A stretch of DNA of 64,000 nt from NCBI GenBank assembly GCA_017533485.1, contig JAFXIC010000072.1:1-64000 (forward strand). Direction: 5' to 3'. Positions 16,926 to 26,053 of the stretch are shown piece after piece; position 1 is the first letter of the stretch, and the number at the start of each line of letters is the position of its first letter. The position numbers and the translations under genes are program-made. Origin of the DNA: Oscillospiraceae bacterium. Its GTDB lineage: Bacteria; Bacillota; Clostridia; Oscillospirales; Ruminococcaceae. A model generated the notes under the pieces. The model was given only the letters and a program-made list of their open reading frames with translations, searched no databases and had not been told where the DNA came from.

Positions 16926-19652
16926 TCAGGAGATGACCTGACGTTTGAGAAGTGTTAGATCAGTTGCGGTAAGCTTTCCGTTCTGATCAAGGTCATATTC
17001 AGATGCGAGCGAAGCATTCAGAGTGGTCTGACCGGTGAGGTACGCGAGAAGAGTGCGGACATCGCTCTGATTATAGCCGGCGGTAGAACTCGAATAGGTA
17101 GCCTGAATGGTGACTGTCGAAGCCGTCGGTGTCAGAACAGCATTGATAGAGGAGGCGTTTCCGGAAGCGAATGTTGCACCTGTGACCTGCCATCCGGCAA
17201 AGCGATAGCCTGCCTTGACTTCGGCATTCAGCTCGATAGGCATTTCCGACAGATATGTGCCGCTCCAGGTGTTGTAGGGGAGTGTCAGAGTATTCAGAAG
17301 AACGGAGCCCTGCTGTGGATTATTGGTAACCTGAACGGTACATGAAGTATTGGTGACTTTATTGCCGAGGTAATTGACGAGATGCTGCTTTGCAGTTGTA
17401 GAGCGGTTGTTCCAGAAATCCTGAATGGATTTGACATCCTTTTCGAATTGTGCAGCATAATCAACCGTGGGCTGAGTGGGCGTGGTGTTTTCATCTCCGG
17501 GTGCGGGCTCAACAGGCTGCTGGATATTGCCCCAGTCACCGCCGATGTTGCCCCAATCGCCGCCGATATTGCCCCAGTCTCCACCCCAGTCTCCACCCCA
17601 GTCGCCGCCCCAGTTTCCGGTGTTGGGGTTTGCGAAACGCTTGAGCGAATCCGGCATAATGGGCTGATAAGCATTCAGGAGTGCAGTCAGTCTGGGCTGA
17701 ACAACAGAAGGACTGAAGTTTTCGTTGCAGAGGTCATAATAGCAGGTGACAAAGAGCTGACGGAACGCAGCGTCATTTTCGAGCAAACCAAAGAAAAGCT
17801 TTGTCAGCCATGTATTTTTGGAACGAAGCGGCTGGAAGGCATTGGTATTGGCGTTGCTCTGGCCATAAAGGCCCTGACCGTATTCGGTATCAAAGAGGAT
17901 GAAACGCCATTTTCCGTCTGCATAGGTTTTTTCGGTGTTCACGGTTTCGGTTTTCCAGAGTGAGTAGTTGTTGTTTCCGAAGTCGGAGTTTCCGAGAATC
18001 AGCTCAGAAGCCATATAGTCTGCGAAGCTCTTGGCGTCACAAAGCGTGTTGAACTTATCGACATCCGCTGCATTGGAGAAGTTTGCAGATTCGGCAAAAG
18101 CCTTGAGAGCTTCGTAGTCAGCCCAGCCGGCATCGGAACCGTCAGTAAGCTCATCGGTTTTGATGATACAGACATCTCCGGCCTTGACCTTGAAATGGTC
18201 GCTGATATAATCCTTGCTGATTTTCTCCATGAGATTATAAACGCCCCAGTATTCGCCGTCAAGGAATACGATGCATTCGGTCTGTGCGAGCATTGCGATA
18301 TCGCGGTCGCTGACAAGCTCCTGATTCATGCGGTCACGGATTTTGGTGTCCTTGTCGTTTGCACCGGTACGAAGAGTCATAGAATCGAAGGAATCAATGA
18401 CCTTGCCGTTGATATTGCGGAGCGTGCCGTTGAAGAAGTCATAATTGAGCTTTGTGGGGCCGTAATCGGAACGCGCATAGATATTGAAGCTTTTCTGGCT
18501 GTCCTGACGGGTGTAAGCGCCGTGAATACGGATACCGACATCCGCGGAGAAGGTTTCAACGCCTTTTTCGAATACCGTAAAGTTTGCGGGGCGTTCCCAC
18601 TCTCTGCCGGATTGTGTATAGTTCGCTTCGGGGTTTCCGAACATACCGCCGGGCATACCACCGGTCTGCTGCTGATACTTGTTTCCGAGGACATAAATAC
18701 CCTTTTCGTCATCAAAGAGATTGGAAGGGTCAGTAACGAGGGAGATGACGCGCATCTGAGTCTCATAGTTCTGGCTGGTGTAGCCGATAAAGTAGCTGTT
18801 GGTCTGGATATCGCTGACACGGCCCTGCGAATCGACAGCGATTGCGCGAACGATCATCGCTTTTTTCACGGGTTCAGCAGGCGGCGTGTAGCCGCTTGGG
18901 GAGATATTGGTGATTGCACTGTATACGTTTGCTTCCGAGCTTTTGTCATAGACCTGAATCGGGGAAGTATAGACCGTAGACTGTGTCGTAGGATCGCTTC
19001 CATCGGTTGTATAGTAAATGGTGCAGCCCTGCTGTGCAGAAAGGGAGAGTGAGAAACCGCTCGAATAGAATCCGCTTCCCTGGGAGAACTGCGGCTTATT
19101 GATGACAATCTGTGTGTCAGCAGACTGCGGATTTGCAGTACCCGGCGTCAGATTTGTGAGTTCCGCGAAGGAATCACCGCCGTCGGGGATGCGTGCATAA
19201 GCGGTATCTTCCTGCATCGGCGGAATTTCCATGCGTTCTGCGATACCGGAGGGTGAGGAAAGGATGACAGTCTCACCGTCTTTGGCAAGACCGAATTCCG
19301 CACCGAGGAAACCGCTGGGTGTTGATTTCACACCGCAATAAATGGTCAGATAACCGTGTGCAGCAATTGAAGTGCCGCTAGGGAACTGATAAGCATAGGG
19401 GGTTGTTTCATCGTCCGACAGACCATACCCTGAGAGTGAAATGGTGTTTGAAGTCGGGTTATAGAGCTCGACATAATCGTAGTATTCGCCATCAGGTGCT
19501 GCAACGGTTGCGTTCTTGGTACAGACCTCGTTGATACAGAGCTGAGAAGCTGCTCCGGCAGGCATAGACGGGAGAATACTAAGCAGAGAAGCCGTTACGA
19601 GAAGGGAACAGCCCAAGGATGTCCCTCTTTTTGTGATTGGATGCAAACGCAT
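16926..19652 (-). CDS. secreted CotH-kinase-like protein with lamin-tail domain and dockerin
   Basis: This 908-residue secreted protein has a signal peptide (about 1-34), a lamin-tail domain (about 35-140: INEVCTKN, DYVELYNPTSNTISLSGYGL), a chitobiase-type beta domain (YYTTDGSDPT) and a CotH domain (about 310-650). CotH motifs are RIHGAYTRQDSQKSF, LRTGANDKDTKIRDRM, FLDGEYWGVYNLMEK and LFDTEYGQG. A Trp/Gly/Asp repeat linker (about 676-707) follows, then an InlB-repeat-like module and a C-terminal dockerin with one canonical calcium loop (YDLDQNGKLTATDLTLLKR). CotH domains include protein kinases; cellulosomal CotH proteins are known in ruminococci but their role is unclear. ATG 19652 is preferred over 19670 because CGGAGGG lies seven bases upstream. 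Confidence 0.92.
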   Translation of the reverse strand: MRLHPITKRGTSLGCSLLVTASLLSILPSMPAGAASQLCINEVCTKNATVAAPDGEYYDYVELYNPTSNTISLSGYGLSDDETTPYAYQFPSGTSIAAHGYLTIYCGVKSTPSGFLGAEFGLAKDGETVILSSPSGIAERMEIPPMQEDTAYARIPDGGDSFAELTNLTPGTANPQSADTQIVINKPQFSQGSGFYSSGFSLSLSAQQGCTIYYTTDGSDPTTQSTVYTSPIQVYDKSSEANVYSAITNISPSGYTPPAEPVKKAMIVRAIAVDSQGRVSDIQTNSYFIGYTSQNYETQMRVISLVTDPSNLFDDEKGIYVLGNKYQQQTGGMPGGMFGNPEANYTQSGREWERPANFTVFEKGVETFSADVGIRIHGAYTRQDSQKSFNIYARSDYGPTKLNYDFFNGTLRNINGKVIDSFDSMTLRTGANDKDTKIRDRMNQELVSDRDIAMLAQTECIVFLDGEYWGVYNLMEKISKDYISDHFKVKAGDVCIIKTDELTDGSDAGWADYEALKAFAESANFSNAADVDKFNTLCDAKSFADYMASELILGNSDFGNNNYSLWKTETVNTEKTYADGKWRFILFDTEYGQGLYGQSNANTNAFQPLRSKNTWLTKLFFGLLENDAAFRQLFVTCYYDLCNENFSPSVVQPRLTALLNAYQPIMPDSLKRFANPNTGNWGGDWGGDWGGDWGNIGGDWGNIGGDWGNIQQPVEPAPGDENTTPTQPTVDYAAQFEKDVKSIQDFWNNRSTTAKQHLVNYLGNKVTNTSCTVQVTNNPQQGSVLLNTLTLPYNTWSGTYLSEMPIELNAEVKAGYRFAGWQVTGATFASGNASSINAVLTPTASTVTIQATYSSSTAGYNQSDVRTLLAYLTGQTTLNASLASEYDLDQNGKLTATDLTLLKRQVIS
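17525..17625 (-). repeat. in-gene tandem repeat encoding a WGGDWGN linker
   Basis: Inside the CotH gene, units of 12 and 21 bases repeat, encoding WGGD then WGNIGGD several times (plus strand shows ccccagtcgccgcc-like units). The repeat forms a flexible, Trp-rich linker between the CotH domain and the C-terminal modules. Confidence 0.85.
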
Positions 19653-19872
19653 CGAAATCCCTCCGTTCATAAGTTTGTTTTTCCCTGCCCATTTTCAAAT
19701 TCAATATCCTATTTCTATCTTTTTTCTGATATTTCCGTATTCTGGAATATCATAAGTATATCACAAAAAACGATGGTGTGTCAAGCGAATTTTGAAACAT
19801 CGCAACAATTGTATAGTAACATTAAAACTTTATTAAATTTAAAGAAAATCATAATATTCCATACAAATACTC

Positions 19873-22221
19873 TCAGTCATTTTTAAGGAGGAGACGTTTC
19901 AGCATTGTAATATCCCTGACATCAATGATCTGGTCGGGATAGAAATCGAACAATTCCGCAGTTTTCGCGTCTGCAAAAGGTTTTTCGGAGGTAACGGCAC
20001 GAATCAGGCGTACCAGCTGTGCCATCGTATAGACCTTTTCGGGGACAGTGCCATCGGGTTCGATGCCGCCGACGAGTTTTCCGCTGGCGTAGACACAGAT
20101 ATTCTCGCATTTTTGTGCATATTCGGTACCGCCGACAATTTCATCGTATTGATCGCCGATGTCGATGATACCTGTTTTGCTCCAGTCATTGGTAGAATCC
20201 CAGGCTTCACCGAAATAATTTCCGAGGATGATCTGGATTTTCTTGTTGGAGTTTGCGATGGCATAATCCGGCCAGGCGATTTCGATATAATAGATATCAT
20301 CCTTCCATTGCTTGGGCTGGAGTAATTTTGCGGCACATCCGCTGACCTCTGTCTGAACCTGGTCATAGGTAGACTGGTAGACAAAGGAGCTTGGGATAGA
20401 TTTATTTTCGAATTCTTCGATACTGAAATAGTAGCGGACAGAAAGATCGGTGTGCGCGGTGAGACAGTCAGTATTGACAAAGAACGTGAGCTTCGTGACG
20501 CCGGCACCGGTAGATTCCGGTTTTTCCTGACAGTATCCGGAAACCCAGAAGTTATCTCCCGTAAAGAGTTCGGAATCATCAACCTTTTCTTCCGGCGGGA
20601 AATTTTCTTCCGGCAGCATTGTTTCATCGCCGTCAAAGAGATAGAGTCCCGCACAGGCGCCGACGAAGGCAGCGTTATAGTCGATTGTGACTTCATTATA
20701 GATATAGTCGTTGGTAACATCATTATGCTTATCGTCGCCATCAGGTCCACCGACGAGAGCACCGTAAAGTACGTGCTTGTGGTCGGCGGGATCTTCTGCC
20801 ATTGTCAGACCGGAAGCAGCTCTGTGGTGGGGGAATTTTGCGGCATTATCGCCGTATCCGACAACATAGCAGCGGTGGATGGAATTATCGCCGATGAGGT
20901 ATTCCATCTGTCCGAGTGCCCAGTTAGAGAAAGCATAATCTTCGAACGGATCATCGGAATATTTGTCCTTGCCGTTGTTATATTTATCGTAAACGAGCGC
21001 ACAGAATTGCGCGGCAGTATTATAGCGAGCGGAGCCCCATGTATCGAGATAGAAGTAGCCTTCGGGGGTGAGCTTTCCCTTTTTTCCTTCTATGTAGGTA
21101 TGAAGCGCCTTGGCTTCCATATACCAGAAGTCGATTTCTTCGTAGGGATTTCTGCCGGCGGCCGTGCGGTATTCTTCGGTGACATCCGGGTAGATGTCCT
21201 GGATTCTGCCGAGGAGGATAGAAACGCCGTTCCACATATCGTTCCAGCACAGTACATATCCGGGCGGTGCATAATAATCGACATAGGGCAAGATCGCTTC
21301 GAGATAGCTGTGGTCGAGGGTGATGAGGTAAAGCCAGCAGCCTGCGAAGGAATAGTCGTCCTCCCATTTGCTGGAGGTGTAGAAGCTTGCAGGGCCGTCC
21401 GCTCCTTTACCGACAGCCTTCTCATGTTTTTCGGCAAAATCAAAGAGCGCTTTGGCATAGTCGAGACATTTCTCAGCATATTCGGGATCGGTATCGAGGA
21501 AATTATAGTAATTGATCGCGAGCGCGGCGGCGGATTCCGAAACATTGTCCGTAGTCGGAATCGATTCGGTGGCAAACCAGGCCGGTCTGCTCATTGCATC
21601 GATTTCGGGGGCCTGCCAGTATGCGTGGTCGATTGCGCCATCACCGACCTGATAGCAGAATGCAATCACTTCGCCGTTTTCATCGCGGAACGTAGAGCGG
21701 ATAAAGTAGTCGCAGAAGTAACGGCAGATTGTTTCGATATGTTCTGCCTGTCCGGTTTTCTCGTAGGCTTCGCGGAATTCATAGTATCCCCATGAAACGG
21801 TAGAAGCGGCATATGCCTCAGGAAGTCCGAATTTTACATGGTCACCTGCATCGTGGAAGCCGCCCGAAACGTCCACCAGTCCGTCTCCGTCCGGATCGAG
21901 AATATCGGAATACTGTTGGATAAAGGCATCGGAGAGATTGGTGGCTGTGCTGTTCAGGGGAACTTCCGCATCATAGATATGGCAGTCGCCGCGCCAGGGG
22001 AGAAGATTGTTTTCGCTGACACCCGTACCGCACATATTGGCGTCATAGAAGAACATGGAGTATTGAAGCAGCTTTGCCCAGTTTCTGTCGATTTCGTTGT
22101 AATCCATCTGATTTGGGACTGCTTCGGCGTGCGCGGAAAACGGCAGCACGGAAAGTGTGGAGCCTGCGATGATGCAGCCGATGAGGGCTGCGGTGATTCT
22201 CTTTTTCTTTGTACGAGACAT
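19873..22221 (-). CDS. GH9 cellulase with CBM3-like module and dockerin
   Basis: The 782-residue secreted enzyme has a signal peptide (about 1-33) and a GH9 (alpha/alpha)6 domain (about 38-545). The aspartate motif SGGFHDAGDHVKFGLP has Asp124-Asp127 and the catalytic acid is Glu510 in YNEVTIDYNAAFVGA. A CBM3-like beta-sandwich follows (about 553-710: FWVSGYCQEK, YFSIEEFENKSIP, IYYIEIAWPDYAI), consistent with the GH9-CBM3c layout of processive endoglucanases. The C-terminus (about 727-782) is dockerin-like, but only the second calcium loop is recognisable (DFYPDQIIDVRDITMLKR) and it is degenerate. Substrate cellulose is inferred from family. AAAGGAGG precedes the ATG. Confidence 0.93.
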   Translation of the reverse strand: MSRTKKKRITAALIGCIIAGSTLSVLPFSAHAEAVPNQMDYNEIDRNWAKLLQYSMFFYDANMCGTGVSENNLLPWRGDCHIYDAEVPLNSTATNLSDAFIQQYSDILDPDGDGLVDVSGGFHDAGDHVKFGLPEAYAASTVSWGYYEFREAYEKTGQAEHIETICRYFCDYFIRSTFRDENGEVIAFCYQVGDGAIDHAYWQAPEIDAMSRPAWFATESIPTTDNVSESAAALAINYYNFLDTDPEYAEKCLDYAKALFDFAEKHEKAVGKGADGPASFYTSSKWEDDYSFAGCWLYLITLDHSYLEAILPYVDYYAPPGYVLCWNDMWNGVSILLGRIQDIYPDVTEEYRTAAGRNPYEEIDFWYMEAKALHTYIEGKKGKLTPEGYFYLDTWGSARYNTAAQFCALVYDKYNNGKDKYSDDPFEDYAFSNWALGQMEYLIGDNSIHRCYVVGYGDNAAKFPHHRAASGLTMAEDPADHKHVLYGALVGGPDGDDKHNDVTNDYIYNEVTIDYNAAFVGACAGLYLFDGDETMLPEENFPPEEKVDDSELFTGDNFWVSGYCQEKPESTGAGVTKLTFFVNTDCLTAHTDLSVRYYFSIEEFENKSIPSSFVYQSTYDQVQTEVSGCAAKLLQPKQWKDDIYYIEIAWPDYAIANSNKKIQIILGNYFGEAWDSTNDWSKTGIIDIGDQYDEIVGGTEYAQKCENICVYASGKLVGGIEPDGTVPEKVYTMAQLVRLIRAVTSEKPFADAKTAELFDFYPDQIIDVRDITMLKRLLLKND

Positions 22222-22295
22222 TTGGAAACCTCCTTTGATATCGGAAAGATACTATTATTTTACAGGATTTTCGATCCTTTGTCAATGGAAGGCGT

Positions 22296-22334
22296 AAAAA
22301 AACCGCTCCTGTTTATATACAGAAGCGGTTTTTT
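22296..22334 (-). terminator. terminator of the SGNH-dockerin gene
   Basis: AAAAAACCGCT...AGCGGTTTTTT stem extended by CTGT/ACAG with an AT-rich loop, 21 bases after the minus-strand stop. Confidence 0.85.
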
Positions 22335-22354
22335 ACGGTTAAGGGAGATTTTGC

Positions 22355-23518
22355 TTAAAGGATATCGCCCCACGAAGTTTCGGACCCCATCAGGTTCGAG
22401 AGGTAATAGGTCAGAACCGCACCCGAATCATCTGCGGTAACGGAATCGGCATGATAAACCTTTGCACGCTTGATCTGATCTGCGGTCAGTTCGGAAGGTG
22501 TGCCCATCATCGTGTTGAGATAGTGATGTAAAATCATGTTGGAATCGTCTGCGTCAATCACACCGTTGGCATCGATATCACCGAATGCAGCGGGACAATA
22601 TTTCATCAGCAGTGCATAGTCGTCACGCGGGATATCTTTAAAATGCTTTTTGGAAATACCGGAAAGGGTATCGAAGACGGCAGTTGACTGATGATTGGTA
22701 CAGCCGATGAGATCAAGGATAACGGAAGCGATGAGCGCATGACCGGTGGGTGTGGGATGAATGTCCTTATTCTCGGTATTGATATAAACCCAGCCGGAGT
22801 CAATGAACGTGTTATAGATATCAGCGGTTGTTACGGTTTCGAGTGCAGCAATCGCGGTATTGATTTTACCGAGCTGACCGCCGACAAACGCCTTAAGGTT
22901 TTCATAGTCTTCGGAGTAATCCTCACCCTCATATTTTGTGGTGTAGGAATCGACGGGATTATAGATTGTCTGAATGATAATTTCTGCATTGCTGTTGAGT
23001 GCGCGCAGTTCCGATTCGATGGTAGCGAGGTTATTTTTGGCGATAGAGATATAGGGACGGAGCTTACCGGTAAGCGCAACAATCTTGCTGGTCAGAGAAC
23101 CTTCTGCCTCGAGACGTTTTACCATGTCAGTAAGACTTTCGCCTTCGAGACGGAATTGTGCGAGATAGTCTTTTGCGGGTGTGAGAACGTCATTGGCACC
23201 GATGGTGATACAGATGAGCTCTGCATTTTGAATTGCAGTCTGCACTTCCTTTTCCGCAATTTTATCAACGAGATCGGTGGTATCGCTGCCTGTTACAGCG
23301 TAATTCGTGACGGAGTAACCGGCGTATTCCGCGATATAATCATAGTAGGCGTACTGACCTTCGGAAAGTCCGTAACCGGCAGAAATGCTGTCACCGAGGA
23401 CGAGAAGATTCTTTTCCTGTGCAGCAGCCGGTACTGCGGGCATGACAGAAAGTGTGCAGACTGCGGACATCATGCAGGCAAGGGCGGTAGAAGCGATACG
23501 ATTGGATTTTAAAGTCAT
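22355..23518 (-). CDS. secreted SGNH/GDSL hydrolase with dockerin
   Basis: The 387-residue protein has a signal peptide (about 1-33), then an SGNH hydrolase domain with block I LVLGDSISAGYG (Ser44), TIGANDV (Asn of block III) and a late KDIHPTPTGH segment holding the catalytic histidine. The C-terminal part (about 305-387) is a dockerin with two loops, FGDIDANGVIDADDSNMIL and a weaker ADSVTADDSGAVLTYYL. It is likely a cellulosomal carbohydrate esterase (acetyl or feruloyl type), but the substrate cannot be read from the sequence. AAAGGAG sits seven bases before ATG 23518; upstream ATGs overlap or precede that site. Confidence 0.9.
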   Translation of the reverse strand: MTLKSNRIASTALACMMSAVCTLSVMPAVPAAAQEKNLLVLGDSISAGYGLSEGQYAYYDYIAEYAGYSVTNYAVTGSDTTDLVDKIAEKEVQTAIQNAELICITIGANDVLTPAKDYLAQFRLEGESLTDMVKRLEAEGSLTSKIVALTGKLRPYISIAKNNLATIESELRALNSNAEIIIQTIYNPVDSYTTKYEGEDYSEDYENLKAFVGGQLGKINTAIAALETVTTADIYNTFIDSGWVYINTENKDIHPTPTGHALIASVILDLIGCTNHQSTAVFDTLSGISKKHFKDIPRDDYALLMKYCPAAFGDIDANGVIDADDSNMILHHYLNTMMGTPSELTADQIKRAKVYHADSVTADDSGAVLTYYLSNLMGSETSWGDIL

Positions 23519-23681
23519 TTTCATACTCCTTTTGGGTGATAGAAACAATATGCGGGGCAGACATCCGCGGAAGGATGTCTACATTCATATTTTATCAGAT
23601 TCTAAGTGATTTGTCAACCGATATTTGAGAAGGGAAATGCCGACAGGAATTGTTTTGCCAAATGAAGTGATCTGAGGGAAA

Positions 23682-23717
23682 AAAGCGCCGGCTGACGGAA
23701 CAGTCAGCCGGCGCTTT
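23682..23717 (-). terminator. terminator of the oadB operon
   Basis: Fifteen-base perfect GC-rich stem AAAGCGCCGGCTGAC with its complement and a six-base loop, six bases after the minus-strand stop at 23724. Confidence 0.9.
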
Positions 23718-23723
23718 GGGGAG

Positions 23724-24557
23724 TTATTCGATGGTATAGTCCTGAATATCGTAGACATAAATCAAGTCCGAACGGTCGTTGAGCATACGGACAGCGGTCA
23801 GCTTATCGTTCAGATAATAGCGATAGAGGGAATAATAGATCGGGGAATTTCCCTGATAAAGCTCAATCAGCCATACTTCACAGTGATAGAGAGTACTGCC
23901 AACCGTCGACGGATAGGAGTCATAGAGCGAAGCAGAGTATTGATCGGTATTTTCGGTTGCGAAAAAGAATAAATCAAAATATGGGAACCGGTTCGCTTCG
24001 ACTTCTTCCCAGTGACCGCTTTTATGTTCTTCGACCGTACTGCCGTGCATACGCATTTTCTGGGTGTCGGTAAATAGCCATTTTGATGTACCGGTTTTCG
24101 CTGTCATTTCAGCGGAATCGGGAGAAACGAAATAATCATAGACCGTAAGTGTTCGTTGGAGCGTCTGTGCGGAGTCGAACGCATACATGACAGTATGAAG
24201 GGAGATTGTTTTGCCGTATAGATTTTTTGCGATATTCTGAGCATACTGTGATTTTATGGGAAAAGACTCGGAGGTTGTTTCACCGTTTTGGTAATCGAAG
24301 TTTAAATTCCTGAGTGTACGTTCATAGAACGCAAAGTGGTTATTATAGACGAGGAGTCCGCCGAGCAGCGCGGCGATCAAAGCCAGAACAAGTAAGAGTC
24401 TTAGTTTTCCGGATTGCTTTGCCTGTGAACCGACAGCGTCTGCGAGAGGGGCGTAAACCTCGTCAACAGGCGGAAAATCAAATTTCGGGAGTACCGGCTG
24501 ATTCTCGTCGGTTTCGAGCGGGGCATTGCTGCCGTGCGGTTCAAGCTCGTTCGTCAT
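23724..24557 (-). CDS. membrane-anchored protein of unknown function
   Basis: I do not recognise this 277-residue protein. It has an acidic, proline-containing cytoplasmic N-terminus (about 1-50), one membrane helix (about 52-71, LRLLLVLALIAALLGGLLVY) and an extracytoplasmic beta-rich domain of about 200 residues with many Tyr and Phe. No signal for lipidation or catalysis is evident. Its start lies within the last 17 bases of the oadG-like gene, so it is translationally coupled to the sodium-pump genes, and a terminator follows it. An accessory role in the pump complex is only a guess from position. Confidence 0.75.
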   Translation of the reverse strand: MTNELEPHGSNAPLETDENQPVLPKFDFPPVDEVYAPLADAVGSQAKQSGKLRLLLVLALIAALLGGLLVYNNHFAFYERTLRNLNFDYQNGETTSESFPIKSQYAQNIAKNLYGKTISLHTVMYAFDSAQTLQRTLTVYDYFVSPDSAEMTAKTGTSKWLFTDTQKMRMHGSTVEEHKSGHWEEVEANRFPYFDLFFFATENTDQYSASLYDSYPSTVGSTLYHCEVWLIELYQGNSPIYYSLYRYYLNDKLTAVRMLNDRSDLIYVYDIQDYTIE

Positions 24558-24702
24558 CGTTCTTGTCTTTGGTTATGGAATTGAGGAGTATTGTCAGGCC
24601 TGCGATTACGCCGATCACAATAAAGACGCCGAGCATACCAATTCCCATGTAGCGGAGATTTTCGACAAAATGGATTGGCTGAAAGTCCATCGGGATAAGC
24701 AT
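24541..24702 (-). CDS. OadG-like small subunit of a sodium-pumping decarboxylase
   Basis: A 53-residue protein: MLIPMDFQPIHFVENLRYMG, then one membrane helix GMLGVFIVIGVIAGLTILLN, and a charged tail KDKNDDERA. The ENLRYMGIGMLGVFIVIG stretch is typical of OadG-type gamma subunits, which stabilise the membrane-bound decarboxylase sodium pump. AAGGAGGA lies eight bases before the ATG. It begins 22 bases after oadB and overlaps the following gene. It is short, so it is easily missed in automated gene calling. Confidence 0.8.
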   Translation of the reverse strand: MLIPMDFQPIHFVENLRYMGIGMLGVFIVIGVIAGLTILLNSITKDKNDDERA

Positions 24703-24723
24703 ATAGAGTTCCTCCTTTCAGGA

Positions 24724-25830
24724 TTACAGGAAAAAGTTGAGGATCATACCGCCGGCAATGACCGAAGCGATCTGACCGGAAACATTGACACCGGTCGCCT
24801 GCATGAGCAGGAAATTGGTGGGATCTTCCTTGAGCGCGAGTTTATGAACAACGCGTCCGGACATCGGGAATGCAGAAATACCCGCAGCACCGATCATCGG
24901 ATTGAGTTTCTTTTTGAGGAAGAGGTTGAGGATTTTTGCGAAGAGAACGCCGCCGGCAGTATCCATGATAAATGCGATCAGACCAAGACCGAGGATGAGG
25001 AGGGTATCGAATTTGAGGAAGTTTTCCGCCTGCATCTGAGAAGCGATGGTGATACCGAGGAAGATGGTAACGAGATTTGCAAGAACCTTCTGGGCGGTTT
25101 CGGAAAGGCTGTCGAGAACGCCGCATTCGCGGATGAGGTTACCGAACATCAGGAAGCCGACGAGTGCCACAGAAGCCGGTGCAATCAGACCTGCGATGAT
25201 CGTGATGCAGATGGGGAAAAGGATGCGTGTGGTTTTGGAAACCGGACGCTGGGTATATTCCATTTTGATCTGGCGTTCTTTTTTGGATGTCAGGAGCTTG
25301 ATAATCGGGGGCTGAATGATGGGTACGAGTGCCATATAGGAATATGCCGCCACCATAATTGCACCGATATAATTGGAGTTGAGCTTCTGACCGACAACAA
25401 TGGAAGTCGGGCCATCGGCAGCACCGATAATTGCGATCGAAGCCGCATCATTGAGATCAAAGAACATAGAAGCTAAACAAAGGGTAAAGAAGATGCCGAA
25501 TTGTGCCGCCGCACCGAAGAGCATCAGGAGCGGATTGGAGAGGAGAGGACCGAAGTCGATCATTGCACCGATACCGATAAAGAGGAGAAGCGGAAAGAGT
25601 TCATTGGCGATACCGGCATGATAGAGGATTGTGAGCGGACCTTCTTCGGCGCCGTGAGAAACAGCACCCGAGAGCGGGAGGTTGACGAGGATCGCACCGA
25701 AGCCCATCGGGAGCAGCAGGCTCGGCTCCATGTCTTTTTTGATTGCGAGGTAGATCAGGACGCCGCCGATGAGCCACATCACAATCATTTTCCAGTCGAG
25801 GTTCAGGAGGTTTTGGTAGAGAATTTCCAT
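24724..25830 (-). CDS. oadB: sodium ion-translocating decarboxylase beta subunit
   Basis: The 368-residue integral membrane protein matches OadB/MmdB/GcdB, which couples decarboxylation of oxaloacetate, methylmalonyl-CoA or glutaryl-CoA to Na+ export. Motifs include GIANELFPLLLFIGIGAMIDFGPLL, the conserved IIGAADGPTS and the second-half GAAGISAFPMSGRVVH. About nine to eleven helices are visible. Which decarboxylase it serves cannot be told: no alpha (carboxyltransferase) or biotin subunit lies in the window. It is the first gene after a structured leader with a terminator (25880-26047) and is followed by an oadG-like gene. Confidence 0.92.
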   Translation of the reverse strand: MEILYQNLLNLDWKMIVMWLIGGVLIYLAIKKDMEPSLLLPMGFGAILVNLPLSGAVSHGAEEGPLTILYHAGIANELFPLLLFIGIGAMIDFGPLLSNPLLMLFGAAAQFGIFFTLCLASMFFDLNDAASIAIIGAADGPTSIVVGQKLNSNYIGAIMVAAYSYMALVPIIQPPIIKLLTSKKERQIKMEYTQRPVSKTTRILFPICITIIAGLIAPASVALVGFLMFGNLIRECGVLDSLSETAQKVLANLVTIFLGITIASQMQAENFLKFDTLLILGLGLIAFIMDTAGGVLFAKILNLFLKKKLNPMIGAAGISAFPMSGRVVHKLALKEDPTNFLLMQATGVNVSGQIASVIAGGMILNFFL

Positions 25831-25879
25831 AAAGCATGATCCTTTCTGAATAGATTTGGAGAAGCCTGCAAGAGCATAG

Positions 25880-25940
25880 AAAAAGACCCTTATCGCAGCA
25901 GTCTATCCGGAAAATGCAGGCTGATGCAATAAAAGTCTTG
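25880..25940 (-). terminator. leader terminator upstream of oadB
   Basis: On the minus strand AGACTTTTATTGCATCAG pairs at 17 of 18 positions (G-U allowed) with CTGCTGCGATAAGGGTCT, followed by TTTTTC. Its 5' arm is also the 3' strand of the aptamer's closing helix, so terminator and aptamer exclude each other. About 50 bases remain to the oadB start. Confidence 0.85.
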
Positions 25941-26047
25941 CCAATTATGTTTCGCGCGGATATGCATCATGCTGTGCATATCGGGAATGGCGACGCGTAA
26001 CACAAAATAATGATGAATGCTATTTTGCAGGCTACTCCCTTTTATCC
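25930..26047 (-). promoter_or_regulatory. candidate metal-ion riboswitch aptamer (yybP-ykoY-like) for oadB
   Basis: The transcript starts at the aptamer: AUAAAAGGGAGUAGC at its 5' end and UUGGCAAGACUUUUAU at its 3' end, closing a seven-base helix (AUAAAAG/CUUUUAU). The GGGAGUAGC and GGCAAGAC segments are what I remember of the yybP-ykoY (Mn2+) family. The middle contains a long hairpin (GAUAUGCA/UGCAUAUC) and CGUCGCCAUUCCC in the position of the second docking loop. A ligand that stabilises the closing helix would block the terminator, giving an ON switch. Because the target is a Na+ pump, a sodium- or other cation-sensing relative is an alternative. The class assignment is from memory and tentative. 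Confidence 0.6.
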
Positions 26048-26053
26048 TAGACA

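Noticed and set aside
17380..17963. Possible CRISPR-like short repeats near 17530-17620
   Set aside because: The repeats are contiguous 12- and 21-base coding units within one protein, without spacers.
20452..21795. 447-codon open frame on the plus strand inside the 19873 GH9 gene
   Set aside because: Antisense to a full GH9 catalytic domain; no ribosome site or family match.
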